Shown here in pieces: positions 55,491 to 64,000 of a stretch of 64,000 bases of DNA (position 1 is the first letter of the stretch; every line of letters begins with the position of its first letter). Origin of the DNA: Chloroflexus islandicus. Its GTDB lineage: Bacteria; Chloroflexota; Chloroflexia; Chloroflexales; Chloroflexaceae. The position numbers were made by a program, and so were the translations under genes. The stretch is from assembly GCF_001650695.1 (NCBI RefSeq), contig NZ_LWQS01000038.1, positions 62,001 through 126,000 of the forward strand, in the 5' to 3' direction. A model generated the notes under the pieces. It was not told where the DNA came from. It saw nothing but the letters and a program-made list of their open reading frames with translations, and searched no databases.

Positions 55491-56750
55491 TTAATCGACT
55501 CCTGTAGCAAACTGTCGCGCCGGCTGTCCCCACCACATAGCCGCGCTCAGCGGCGCTAAACTGAGCGTCGCGCCAATCAGGCAGAGGATCAGATAGCCGA
55601 ATCCGGCCAAAATAAACCCGCTGCTCAGGCTGCCAAACGCTGAACCCAAATTGACGAGCAGATCGCTCGCACCCTGTACTGATCCGCGTTCGGCAGGGGT
55701 AATGGCGTCGGCTAACAATGACGATCCGGCAATATAGCAGAAATTCCACCCCAACCCGACCAAAAACAACCCCAAGGCCAGCCACGGCGTGAGCAGCGAA
55801 GCCGGTGAAATCAACGCCCCCGCAATCAACATCAGCGCGCCGAGGATGATGGTAAGCGGACGGCCCAGCCGGTCGGCGATCCGTCCGGTGAACATCGATA
55901 ACCCAAACATGCCGAAGGTGTGCGCGCCGATCACCAGCGAAATGCTGTCAAGGCCATGGGCATGGTGGCTCATGTGCAGCGAGGTAACGCTCATCACCAA
56001 CACCATCACCACTTGCCCCAACACCATGCTTACCAACCCCGCCCGTACCAGCGGCAAGCGCACGATCGCGCGCAGCGAGCGCGCTGGTGCGGCTGGTACA
56101 TTCGCGGATGCGGCGGCCTGAGTCGCCACCCGTAACGCCAACACGCGCGGATCGGGGCGCAAAAAGAGCAATAACATCAACGCCGCCAATGCAAACAGGA
56201 CTGCGCCGCCAAACATCGGCCCGGTGAGTTCGGGCAAGCCACTCGCCGCCGCGAATTGACCCAATGGCCCGACCAGCAACGGCCCACCCACCGCGCCAAT
56301 CGTGCTGGCAAAAACGATCGTACTGATCGCACCCGCGCGCCGGTCTGGCAACACCGCATCAGCCGCCGCGTAACGGCTCTGATCAATAATCCCGCGCGCC
56401 ATCCCAACCAGAAATAGCCCGCCTAAGAACAGCCAAAACGAGTGGCTCAGCACGGCGATGCCATCGACCACCATCCCTGCCAAACCCAGCAGCATCCCAG
56501 CGATGAGGCCGGGCCGGCGGCCAAACCGCTGCATCGCCCTGCCGGCCGGGTAGGCCGACAGCGCCGCGCCGGCCAGCATCAGCGTCGCCGGCAAGCCGGC
56601 CAGCGCGTCATTGCCGCTCAGTTGCGCGCCGGCAATCGCATTAACCGCGATGTTGGCAATCACCGCGGCAGATGCTAAACTCTGCGTAACAAATAAAGCG
56701 CCGATAATCCGGCGCGTAACGGCAGCATGGTCGAAAGCGATCGCAGACAT
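55491..56750 (-). CDS. Major facilitator superfamily transporter
   Basis: This 419 aa protein has about 12 membrane segments. The loop 2-3 motif AMQRFGRRPGLIAGM and the matching loop 8-9 motif GRIADRLGRPLTIILGA are the duplicated MFS signatures. It resembles drug or metabolite exporters; the substrate cannot be read. ATG 56750 has GGAG nine bases upstream; ATG 56768 is an alternative. It is followed by the hydrolase gene on the same transcript. Confidence 0.88.
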   Translation of the reverse strand: MSAIAFDHAAVTRRIIGALFVTQSLASAAVIANIAVNAIAGAQLSGNDALAGLPATLMLAGAALSAYPAGRAMQRFGRRPGLIAGMLLGLAGMVVDGIAVLSHSFWLFLGGLFLVGMARGIIDQSRYAAADAVLPDRRAGAISTIVFASTIGAVGGPLLVGPLGQFAAASGLPELTGPMFGGAVLFALAALMLLLFLRPDPRVLALRVATQAAASANVPAAPARSLRAIVRLPLVRAGLVSMVLGQVVMVLVMSVTSLHMSHHAHGLDSISLVIGAHTFGMFGLSMFTGRIADRLGRPLTIILGALMLIAGALISPASLLTPWLALGLFLVGLGWNFCYIAGSSLLADAITPAERGSVQGASDLLVNLGSAFGSLSSGFILAGFGYLILCLIGATLSLAPLSAAMWWGQPARQFATGVD

Positions 56751-57049
56751 GAACAGCACTCCGTGCATGCGTTGCAGCGAAAATCAATACTGCTTTGTAT
56801 CATAACAGATTTTTGTCTTGTCAAGCAATTACGGCGCCGGATCGATCTGAGAACGACAAGTGCCAGACAGTATGCTAGTATGGCGATTGTTGTATCAGTG
56901 AATCATCGTTGTCAAAAGCCACCACAAGCGCTAACGAATGGCATCATGGTGTAGCGTGTTCAACTTTCAGTTCTTGGTCCATCACAGAGACGGTTCGCGC
57001 GAACCGCTCGCCTAACATCCGCCATCTCTGTTTTTCCCAGCGAGTCACT
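56751..57049. other. Divergent intergenic region
   Basis: About 300 bases between the MFS and F420-type genes. On the reverse strand TTGACA (56824-56819) and TATGAT (56804-56799) occur but only 14 bp apart, so a standard promoter is doubtful. An AT-rich stretch covers about 56780-56830. Nothing else stands out. Confidence 0.4.
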
Positions 57050-57535
57050 ATGCGTCTCTTTCGCCGTTTCCAACTGATCATCGCTCGCCTGTCCGCCACC
57101 CGCCCCGGTGCATGGTTCGTGCGCACCTGCGTGCAACCGCTTGACCGGCTCGTTCTACGGGTTACTGGTGGACGGATGGGGGTCGTGTCGCTCGTGTATC
57201 CTACGCTAGTGCTCATTACCACTGGCGCGCGCAGCGGCGTGCAACGGCGCACCCCGCTGCTGTTCTTGCCTGACGGCAACCGGGTTGTGCTGGTAGCGTC
57301 GAACTTTGGCCGCGATCGCCATCCCGGCTGGTACTACAACCTGCGCGCCAATCCGCAGGCGCAGGTCAACATCTACGGTCACACCTTCACTTGTTGGGCA
57401 CGCGAAGCCACCGGCATTGAATATCTCGAACTGTGGAAACGGGCCGTGCGCTACTATCCCGGTTTTGCCGTCTATGCTCGCCGGGCCGGGCGGACGGTGC
57501 CGATCATGGTGCTTGATATCAGTATGCCCACCTAA
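57050..57535 (+). CDS. Deazaflavin (F420)-dependent nitroreductase-family protein
   Basis: This 161 aa protein matches the Ddn/FQR split-barrel family: ITTGARSGVQRRTPLLFL, then VASNFGRDRHPGWYYNLRANP and VPIMVLDIS near the end. Such proteins bind F420H2 and reduce quinones or nitro compounds, though some use other cofactors. ATG 57050 is chosen since homology begins there. Its 3' end overlaps the convergent permease gene by 17 bp. Confidence 0.85.
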   Translation: MRLFRRFQLIIARLSATRPGAWFVRTCVQPLDRLVLRVTGGRMGVVSLVYPTLVLITTGARSGVQRRTPLLFLPDGNRVVLVASNFGRDRHPGWYYNLRANPQAQVNIYGHTFTCWAREATGIEYLELWKRAVRYYPGFAVYARRAGRTVPIMVLDISMPT

Positions 57536-59783
57536 TGATCAAGGGCGTCACCAACCCCTCAATCAGCGCCGCTACCAACACCAACGGCGCAATGACCAAC
57601 AGCCACACTTTCGCCGCCTGCGCCGCCGCCCAAAGCAGGTTCTCGCCCACCGTAAATTCTCCCGGCGCGGTGAGCACTGCGGCGCCCATGCGCAAGCCTA
57701 ACGCGGCGCTGAGCAAAAACGTGGGCAACTCGATGATGCCATGCGGCAACAGATACGCAACCAGAAAGGTTAACGGATTATCAGGCCCAACCCCGCCGCG
57801 TTCGATCAGCCGCCCGCAGACATAGCCAATCTGGGTGAAGACTGCTGCCGGCACGAGGAAGGGAAACACGCCGAGACTAAATGGCGCGAGTAGATTAGAG
57901 AGGATCGATACCCGCAGATTATTGAGAAAAATGAGCAGCGCCAACCACAGCGACGGCGCTACGCTGACTGCAATCTGATCCAGCATCTGTTCAACTGGCG
58001 GTAACACGAGTGAACGCGCCTGCATAAAGCCAAAGGCGCTGCCGGCCACCGCCGCCAACAGGCTGACCGCCAGCGGCAAGCGCAGCTCACGCAACAGCGC
58101 CGGCAACTCAGTGCGGTAAAATCGCCGTGGCGAGAAGGGCAAGCCGGCATAAGCGTAGAGTGGCGTTCCAGCCGGATGGTACTCGTTAAAGAAACGGCGA
58201 AACACCGCCCAAACCCGGCGCAAACTCATCTCTTCCCGGCTACGCGAGAAGATCGCCGCCCGCTGGAAGGTTTGCAACCCGCTACGCAGAAAAGCCATTG
58301 CCACGGCGATGATTGCGATCATCGCCAACCAAATCACATCGAACCGGCGGGCAATGAAGTAAGGCGCCTGCACCTGCAAGATGGCGGTTGTTGGCAGCAA
58401 AATCCCCGATGCCAGCAGCGAAGCTTCCCGTACACTCCCCGCGTGAATCGAAAGGCTGACGGCGCCGGTCACTAATGCCACCGCCACCGTGATAGTGAGC
58501 AACCCCATCTGGCCCAACAAGGCCGGCGACATTCCCGCTGCATACAGCGCAGGGAAGCTGATCGCCACAAGGCCATAGAAGAGGTATTGCGTCACCAGCG
58601 CGGTCACAAGCGGGATCAGCAGCGCACCAACCAGCTTACCCCAAAAGAGCTGGTGATCAGTAACTGGCAGCGCACAGAGTGACTCAAACGTATTCCGTTC
58701 ACGCTCACCCACAAACGACTCAAGAGCTGCCACCAGCGCAAAGCTAATCGGCACAAAGCCGGCCAACACGCCGCCAAACGGCACAAGCGGCGCCAGCGCC
58801 AGCGGGTTGTCGATCTGGGGATAGATTGCATAGATGGCTGCAATCAAGCCGGTAGGCATTAAGATCGTTAGAAAACTCAGCAATCCCACTGAACGCCAAT
58901 CGCGAGTGATCTCGATCAACTCGCGCCGGGCGATGATCCAGATCGGGCCGCCGCTAAACCACCCGATTTGCCGGCGCGGGCGCACTCGTTGGCCAAACCA
59001 CGGACGCCGGATCTGTTCACGGGCCAACAGTTCTTCCCGGCTAAACGACCGCATCCCAATTTGCACCAGCAATACTACCAACGCGCTCAACCCCACCCAC
59101 ATAGCGATGACCAGATCCCAGCGATCGTTCACGATCAGAAATGCAATTAATTGCACGATCAAGGCCAGCGGCACCAAAATCAGGCTCGAGAGCAAACTTG
59201 CCGCGCGCACCGTGGTGACGTGTGACGAGATAATCACTGCACCGCTCACCATCACCAACGCCATCGTAACGACCAACGCCAGCAACAGCAACAGCCGCAA
59301 CGGTTGAAACGAGACCAACGCCACATCAGACGCAAAGACGTATAAGATCGCGCCAAACACCAGTTGGCTCAGCAACGCGCCAATGAGCGGTAATGCCAGC
59401 GCCGCTGCCAGTTTCGCGAGGTACAATTCGCGATCGCCGAGCGGCAGCGCGAGCAGCGTTTCCAGCGTATTGCGTTCACGTTCGCCGGCAAACGACTCAA
59501 GCGCAAGCACCAGCGAGAAACCAGCCGGCAAAAAGCCCACCAACAGAATGGCAAACGGGATGATCTGAATGGCCAGATTAACCTGTTCAGTAAAGCGAAT
59601 GAGCGTCAACGCCGCCGCTGCCACCAGCGCCGGCAGCGCCATCGAGAGGAGCGCGAGGGGGATGAGCTGGCGCCAATCAGTTAGGTTATCGCGCAACTCG
59701 CGGCGGGTAATGACCCACCACGCCGGCGACATGGGCGTGTGTGCATCGACGGTAGCAGTCTGTGAAAGAGAAAAGCGTTTCAT
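57519..59783 (-). CDS. Tandem ABC-2 permease fused to a SpoIIM domain
   Basis: This 754 aa protein contains two similar ABC-2 permease halves. Half 1 has TRRELRDNLTDWR and ALESFAGERERNTLETLLALP; half 2 has ARRELIEITRDWR and ALESFVGERERNTFESLCALP. Its last 220 residues form a SpoIIM-like domain with LLPHGIIELPTFLLSAALGL. So a full dimeric permease plus a SpoIIM module is encoded in one chain. It follows the ATPase gene; a GTG at 59792 would overlap the ATPase stop by 4 bp, while ATG 59783 begins 5 bp after it. The substrate could be Na+, lipid or a toxic compound. Confidence 0.85.
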   Translation of the reverse strand: MKRFSLSQTATVDAHTPMSPAWWVITRRELRDNLTDWRQLIPLALLSMALPALVAAAALTLIRFTEQVNLAIQIIPFAILLVGFLPAGFSLVLALESFAGERERNTLETLLALPLGDRELYLAKLAAALALPLIGALLSQLVFGAILYVFASDVALVSFQPLRLLLLLALVVTMALVMVSGAVIISSHVTTVRAASLLSSLILVPLALIVQLIAFLIVNDRWDLVIAMWVGLSALVVLLVQIGMRSFSREELLAREQIRRPWFGQRVRPRRQIGWFSGGPIWIIARRELIEITRDWRSVGLLSFLTILMPTGLIAAIYAIYPQIDNPLALAPLVPFGGVLAGFVPISFALVAALESFVGERERNTFESLCALPVTDHQLFWGKLVGALLIPLVTALVTQYLFYGLVAISFPALYAAGMSPALLGQMGLLTITVAVALVTGAVSLSIHAGSVREASLLASGILLPTTAILQVQAPYFIARRFDVIWLAMIAIIAVAMAFLRSGLQTFQRAAIFSRSREEMSLRRVWAVFRRFFNEYHPAGTPLYAYAGLPFSPRRFYRTELPALLRELRLPLAVSLLAAVAGSAFGFMQARSLVLPPVEQMLDQIAVSVAPSLWLALLIFLNNLRVSILSNLLAPFSLGVFPFLVPAAVFTQIGYVCGRLIERGGVGPDNPLTFLVAYLLPHGIIELPTFLLSAALGLRMGAAVLTAPGEFTVGENLLWAAAQAAKVWLLVIAPLVLVAALIEGLVTPLIIRWAY

Positions 59784-59788
59784 CACTA

Positions 59789-60736
59789 TCACCGGGTGCG
59801 TAGTGCCGGCGCCGCCTCATCCTCAGCCACAATCCGCAGGTAGAGGTCTTCGAGCCGGCGCGGTTGTTCAGAAAGGCTATACACCCCAATCCCAGCCTCA
59901 ATCAGCCGGTTCAGAATCGCAGGATTCAGCACATGCGGCTCAGCGGTCTGCCAAACGAGCCGGTCATTGCCAACCGCCTCTGCCGCCACCAGATTGCGCA
60001 CAATCGCCAGCGCGCGGTCTTGATCGACTGGCCGGGCCAAGGTCAACTCAAAAGCCGGATCGCCGAGCAACTGGCGGCTGAGTTCGGCGAAGGGGCCGGC
60101 GGCAATTATCTGACCGCCGCGGATGATGGCGATCCGATCGGCTAACTCCTCCGCTTCACTGAGATTGTGGGTGGTGAGCAAAATACTGCGCTTGGCGCTG
60201 CGCAACTCGCCGATCGCATCGCGCACGGTGCGCGCGCTCTGCGGATCCATCGCCGTCGTCGGCTCATCGAGAAACAGCACCGGCGGATCGTGGATCATCG
60301 CACGGATGAGCGCCATCTTTTGCCGCATGCCCTTGGAAAAACTCTCTAAGTTGCGGTCGCGCACCTCCCAGAGGCCAAATTGGCGCAAGAGGGCTTCGCT
60401 GCGCTGGCGACACTGGGTTGCATCAAGACCAAGCAGCGCGCCGAAGAAGGCAAGATACTCCAGCGCTGCCATGCGCCCGTACAGGCCGGGGTACTCGGTC
60501 AACAACCCCACCATCCCGCGCACCCGTTGCGCATCGCGCACCACATCATAGCCGCAGATGCGCGCTTGCCCACTGCTCGGCGGCAAAATCGCTGCCAGCA
60601 TGCGCACGGTGGTCGTCTTACCGGCGCCATTGGGGCCTAACAGCGCGACTAACTCACCCGGTTCCACCACCAGATTGAGATCACGCACGGCGACAAAATC
60701 ACCAAATTGTTTGTTCAGATGGATGGCTTCGATCAT
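59789..60736 (-). CDS. ABC transporter ATP-binding protein (NatA-like)
   Basis: This 315 aa protein has Walker A GPNGAGKTTT, signature FSKGMRQKMALIRAM, Walker B VLFLDEPTTAMD and the H-loop in LLTTHNLSEAEEL, with a C-terminal extension of about 85 residues usual in exporter ATPases. ATG 60736 is chosen because the domain begins there. It partners with the fused ABC-2/SpoIIM permease immediately downstream. Confidence 0.92.
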   Translation of the reverse strand: MIEAIHLNKQFGDFVAVRDLNLVVEPGELVALLGPNGAGKTTTVRMLAAILPPSSGQARICGYDVVRDAQRVRGMVGLLTEYPGLYGRMAALEYLAFFGALLGLDATQCRQRSEALLRQFGLWEVRDRNLESFSKGMRQKMALIRAMIHDPPVLFLDEPTTAMDPQSARTVRDAIGELRSAKRSILLTTHNLSEAEELADRIAIIRGGQIIAAGPFAELSRQLLGDPAFELTLARPVDQDRALAIVRNLVAAEAVGNDRLVWQTAEPHVLNPAILNRLIEAGIGVYSLSEQPRRLEDLYLRIVAEDEAAPALRTR

Positions 60737-60906
60737 GCTCTGCCTACTTGGTACGGTGAACAAATCTCCGGCGCGGGTTACGCTCGTAGGTATTGTATAC
60801 CGGGTTCATTACCAACCGGTAGGCAGATACGGTTGTTCGTCCCTACCGTGGATGGCGTAACTTAGGTATACTGCATAGAAACCCCATCACCACCTTGGAG
60901 CATCGC

Positions 60907-61194
60907 ATGGACGAACCACAGCGCAGTAATGGCCCAGATATGGGCAACCAGCTCACGTATTGGAGTATTGTCGGCATCACGGCGCTCCTCTGTTTTGCAT
61001 GGCTGCTGACCGGCAGTCTCGTGCTGACGCTGATTATTATCGTGCTGGGGCTGCTTCATTTGGCGCAATTCTTTCCTGATGCCGAAGCCCTGATTCGCGC
61101 CGATCCAATCCTGCTTGCGCTGCGCCGGTTCTCATTGCCGCTCGTGCTAGTCCTTACGGTGATTGCGCTCGTCATGCGGTACGTTCGGTTGTGA
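60907..61194 (+). CDS. 95-aa hypothetical membrane protein
   Basis: A short protein with a hydrophilic start, three hydrophobic segments (about 18-36, 38-58, 74-92) and a loop with FFPDAEALIRADP. TTGGAG six bases before the ATG supports translation. I recognise no family. It is divergent from the ABC exporter genes. Confidence 0.65.
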   Translation: MDEPQRSNGPDMGNQLTYWSIVGITALLCFAWLLTGSLVLTLIIIVLGLLHLAQFFPDAEALIRADPILLALRRFSLPLVLVLTVIALVMRYVRL

Positions 61195-61234
61195 AATTTA
61201 GACGTTTTGCACAAATCATGCAGCGTTTCAGTTG

Positions 61235-61263
61235 TTGAAATCATCCAATTCCTCTGCTATGAT
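61235..61263 (+). promoter_or_regulatory. Promoter of the 87-aa membrane protein gene
   Basis: TTGAAA (61235-61240) and TATGAT (61258-61263) are 17 bp apart. A short hairpin, GCCATC/GATGGC, follows in the leader at about 61274-61291. Confidence 0.65.
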
Positions 61264-61352
61264 GCAAGCAGTAAGCCATCGCACGTGATGGCTGCCGCCA
61301 GTCTCAGTGGGGAGCTGGCCGGTGGTTGCAATGCAGCAGCGCGGAGGAAGCG

Positions 61353-61616
61353 ATGGAAGTGCAAGGAATATTAATTGGCTTGATCGGGTGGGCAGCGACG
61401 GCAGTGCTGGCGCTGGGAACGCCGCGGCTGTCAGCGATTGAACAGCGGGCCGTTATCGTCTGTAGCTGGCTGGTGTGGATGATCCCCGGTTTTGGGGCGT
61501 TTGTGCGCAGCGGCGCCATCACGATCGACGCCGCCGCTCTCTATATTGGGGTCTCGACGGTGCTGTTGGCCGCGCTGCTGCTGATCGGCGCGCGCGGACG
61601 CAAGCGGGTGCGGTAA
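61353..61616 (+). CDS. 87-aa hypothetical membrane protein
   Basis: A small protein with three hydrophobic segments (about 4-20, 30-50, 58-77) and a basic tail (RGRKRVR). GGAGGA lies seven bases before the ATG and a good promoter lies 90 bp upstream, so it is probably real. No family is recognised. Confidence 0.65.
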   Translation: MEVQGILIGLIGWAATAVLALGTPRLSAIEQRAVIVCSWLVWMIPGFGAFVRSGAITIDAAALYIGVSTVLLAALLLIGARGRKRVR

Positions 61617-61621
61617 AGGTT

Positions 61622-61659
61622 GAGCGCTGCTCTGCCCTCTAGGGGGCAGAGCAGCGCTC
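61622..61659. terminator. Bidirectional hairpin between small membrane gene and glnA
   Basis: A perfect 16-bp stem (GAGCGCTGCTCTGCCC and complement, 6-base loop) sits between two convergent stops, 5 bp after one and 10 bp from the other. No T-tract follows, so its terminator role is inferred from position. Confidence 0.6.
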
Positions 61660-61669
61660 TGCCCCTACA

Positions 61670-63091
61670 TCACGCATCGTAATACATCATGAACTCATAC
61701 GGGTGCGGGCGCAACGCCAATCCGACCGCCTCTTTGCGCTTGGTGTCGATGTAGGCTTCGAGCAGGTCGGTGGTAAACACACCACCCTTCAACAAGAATT
61801 CGTGATCCTGCTCGAGTGCATCGAGCGCCTCGTTGAGCGAGCCGGGGGTGCCGCGAATGCCGGCCTTCTCTTCCGGCGACAGCTCGTAGATGTCCACATC
61901 CAGCGGCGGCGGCGGCTCGATCTTGTTCTGGATACCGTCGAGGCCGGCCATCATCATCGCCGCAAAGGCCAGATAGGGGTTGCACATGGCATCCGGCGCG
62001 CGGAATTCGATCCGGCGGGCCTTCGGCGATGAGCTGTAGGTCGGGATGCGGATCGCCGCCGAGCGGTTGCGCATTGAGTAGACGAGGTTGATCGGGGCCT
62101 CGAAGCCGGGCACTAGCCGCCGGTAGCTGTTGGTGGTCGGCGCGCAGATCGCCAGCAAGGCCGGTGCGTGCTTCAGAATGCCGCCAATGTAGTATTGCGC
62201 CGTCTTCGACAGCAGCGCGTACTGCGTCTCGTCAAAGAAGAGCGGCTCGCCGTCCTTCCACAAGCTCTGGTGGGTGTGCATACCCGAACCGTTATCGCCG
62301 AAGATCGGCTTGGGCATAAACGTCGCGCTGTAGCCGTGAGCGCGAGCGACGTTGCGCACAATGTACTTGTACTTCTGCACCTTGTCGGCCATGTTGACCA
62401 GCGAGTCGAAGCGCATATCGATCTCGCACTGGCCAGCGGTCGCCACCTCGTGGTGGTGCAGCTCGATCTCGATCCCGATCTCCATCATCTTCAGGATCAT
62501 CTCCGAGCGGATGTCCTGCAAGGTATCGGTCGGCGGCACCGGGAAGTACCCCTCTTTGTGGCGGATGCGGTAGCCCTTGTTGCCCCCCGGCACTTCAGCC
62601 CCCGTGTTCCACACCGCTTCGGGGCTGTCAATGTAATAGAACCCCTGATTGGCGCTCTGGCCGAACCGCACGTCGCTAAAGAGGAAGAATTCCGCTTCCG
62701 GCCCAAAGTAGGCGGTGTCGGCAATACCGGTTGACTTCAGATACGCCTCAGCCTTCTTCGCCACGGTGCGCGGGTCGCGGCTGTAGGACTGGCGCGTGAT
62801 CGGGTCGATAATGTCACAGATCAGCACCAGCGTCGGCACGCTCAGGGTCGGATCAATGAAAGCGGTTGAGGGATCCGGCACCATCAACATATCGCTCTCG
62901 TTGATCGCCTGAAAGCCCTTGATCGACGAGCCATCGAAGCCTAACCCTTCCCGGATCATATCTTCGGTCAACCGCGAGGCCGGCAACGAGTAGTGCTGCC
63001 ACCCGCCGAAGAGGTCGGTAAAGCGCGTGTCAACAATTTGAATTCCTTTGGCTTTGATCAGCTCGATAACGCCCTTCGCATCCATTGCCAT
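61670..63091 (-). CDS. glnA: Glutamine synthetase, type I
   Basis: This 473 aa enzyme forms glutamine from glutamate, ammonia and ATP as a dodecamer. Motifs include [10 protein letters not shown], the metal-site [38 protein letters not shown], the ATP-site NRSAAIRIP and the active-site [19 protein letters not shown] Tyr in DIYELSPEE aligns with the adenylylation site of GSI-beta enzymes, so control by adenylylation is possible. ATG 63091 is chosen; ATG 63085 is an alternative. It is transcribed away from the inositol-phosphate synthase gene. Confidence 0.96.
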   Translation of the reverse strand: MAMDAKGVIELIKAKGIQIVDTRFTDLFGGWQHYSLPASRLTEDMIREGLGFDGSSIKGFQAINESDMLMVPDPSTAFIDPTLSVPTLVLICDIIDPITRQSYSRDPRTVAKKAEAYLKSTGIADTAYFGPEAEFFLFSDVRFGQSANQGFYYIDSPEAVWNTGAEVPGGNKGYRIRHKEGYFPVPPTDTLQDIRSEMILKMMEIGIEIELHHHEVATAGQCEIDMRFDSLVNMADKVQKYKYIVRNVARAHGYSATFMPKPIFGDNGSGMHTHQSLWKDGEPLFFDETQYALLSKTAQYYIGGILKHAPALLAICAPTTNSYRRLVPGFEAPINLVYSMRNRSAAIRIPTYSSSPKARRIEFRAPDAMCNPYLAFAAMMMAGLDGIQNKIEPPPPLDVDIYELSPEEKAGIRGTPGSLNEALDALEQDHEFLLKGGVFTTDLLEAYIDTKRKEAVGLALRPHPYEFMMYYDA

Positions 63092-63682
63092 GAGAACCTA
63101 CTCCTTACAGTACAAGAACGAACGCGGTCCGCCAGAACGAACATGGTCCTGAAACAGGAAACGACGCCGCGGCACATTGGCGACCGGCGGCGTCGTATTC
63201 TTCCTGTCGGCTTCCGTCACATGGGGGGCAGACAGAGCGCAGCGCGCGAGGCAGGCGGCAAACCCGGCGAGGCATTCACTTCAATGCAACGCGACATCGC
63301 AGCATCGAAACGATCATCGTCAAACCGGGCCACGTCGGTGTTGGCCGTTGCGCCTACACAGGCAGCGTGCAACATCTGCACCTATCAGTAGTCTAATCAG
63401 TTGCCGCCACGCGCGCTACGGTGAGACGGTACAATCCTTGCGCTCATCGGATTGGATAGTTTGTCTAATGGTTAGCTCTGACCATCGTTATCAATTCACC
63501 AGATAAGAAACTTGCTTTGGGCGGCAGTCCCGCCGCATTGCGGCGAGATCCGCTCCCACACAACCCACATACCTCGCACCCATTTTACAAAGCGGCGCGA
63601 GAGGGGTACAATGGCAAGCCGATCCACGCCGCCACGCTGCGGCTGTTGCCTCAAGATACAGTGGTGAAAGGACAGAAGCGCT
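63092..63682. other. Divergent intergenic region between glnA and the INO1-like gene
   Basis: About 590 bases with no gene. In the glnA leader CAGGAA/TTCCTG and CGACGCCG/CGGCGTCG (63155-63206) form a strong hairpin about 65 bases upstream of the glnA start. The rightward promoter is at 63584-63612. Confidence 0.6.
63584..63612 (+). promoter_or_regulatory. Promoter of the inositol-phosphate synthase gene
   Basis: TTTACA (63584-63589) and TACAAT (63607-63612) are 17 bp apart, about 70 bp before the GTG start. Confidence 0.6.
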
Positions 63683-64000
63683 GTGAGCAAGAAGATCCGC
63701 GTTGCGATTATTGGCGTTGGCAATTGCGCCTCTTCATTGGTGCAAGGGGTTCATTACTACCGCAATGCCCGCGATGGCGATGACATCCCCGGCTTGATGC
63801 ACGTCAATCTCGGCGGCTACCACATCGGCGACATTGAGTTTTCGGCGGCGTTCGACATTGCCGATACCAAGGTCGATCGCGATCTGGCCGAGGCGATTTT
63901 CGCCGAACCAAATAATACCTATCGCTTTGCCGACGTGCCCAAGCTGGGGGTACCCGTCTCGCGCGGGATGACCCACGACGGCATCGGCAAATATCTCAGC
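63683..64000 (+). CDS. ino1: Inositol-3-phosphate synthase, 3'-partial
   Basis: The first 106 codons are present and the frame leaves the window. The product starts [20 protein letters not shown], a Rossmann NAD-binding loop, then [27 protein letters not shown] and [13 protein letters not shown], the pattern of archaeal/actinobacterial-type myo-inositol-1-phosphate synthases. The enzyme converts glucose 6-phosphate to inositol 3-phosphate, used for inositol lipids or solutes. The start is GTG with AAAGGA about ten bases upstream. Confidence 0.9.
   Translation, partial: MSKKIRVAIIGVGNCASSLVQGVHYYRNARDGDDIPGLMHVNLGGYHIGDIEFSAAFDIADTKVDRDLAEAIFAEPNNTYRFADVPKLGVPVSRGMTHDGIGKYLS

Overview
The window looks like chromosomal DNA from a member of the Chloroflexota, most likely a Chloroflexales relative (Chloroflexus/Roseiflexus type). 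This is inferred from gene content and repeat style, not from a marker gene. By eye the DNA is GC-rich (roughly 60%), codon use is even, ATG/GTG/TTG starts follow GGAGG-type ribosome sites, and sigma70-like promoters (TTGACA-17-TATAAT class) occur. I see no rRNA, tRNA, CRISPR array, phage or transposase gene. Two genes run off the window: a membrane protein at the left edge and an inositol-phosphate synthase at the right edge.

Layout. 1-4589: four polytopic membrane proteins resembling distant complex I / Mrp / Hyf membrane subunits. 4806-6640: an ABC ATPase and permease. 6627-8426: an M23 peptidase lipoprotein. 8427-9729: dispersed repeats, then a promoter-to-terminator unit that looks like an unannotated structured RNA. 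9730-11238: a fold-III PLP decarboxylase (arginine decarboxylase-like). 11725-15660: two paralogous secreted CSLREA/beta-helix proteins. 16258-19106: an OmpR-type response regulator with its multidomain histidine kinase. 19316-20392: a B12-binding/radical-SAM-like protein that has lost the cluster cysteines. 20400-23926: a nadA-nadB-nadC operon for de novo NAD synthesis, with a clear promoter. 24367-32026: a protein built like soluble adenylyl cyclase (two cyclase domains, AAA, TPR) and a secreted C25-like peptidase carrying seven exact IGGQITS repeats. 32804-37870: a NarL-type regulator, an internally duplicated sensor kinase and a membrane-fused subtilisin on one strand.

37949-39421 is purF, followed by an amidase and an M16C protease (reverse strand) and a GT2 glycosyltransferase. 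45639-49172 encodes a TAXI-TRAP transporter (binding lipoprotein plus fused permease) behind a long, hairpin-rich leader. 49198-50703 holds small membrane proteins, including a DUF4405 cytochrome b-like protein. 51508-52659 is a GT4 glycosyltransferase, then a 34-37 bp tandem array. 53237-60736 holds a STAS protein, an alpha/beta hydrolase with an MFS transporter, a Ddn-like F420 protein, and an ABC exporter whose permease is a tandem ABC-2 duplication fused to a SpoIIM domain. 60907-63091 holds two small membrane proteins and glutamine synthetase (glnA).

The window mixes core metabolism (NAD, purine, glutamine, inositol phosphate) with signalling and cell-envelope functions. Intergenic spaces are colonised by several families of short palindromic repeats. 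The items most worth follow-up are the putative RNA at about 9227-9558, the TRAP leader, the divergent complex I-like module, the degenerate or duplicated signalling enzymes, and a shared C-terminal peptide on three secreted proteins.
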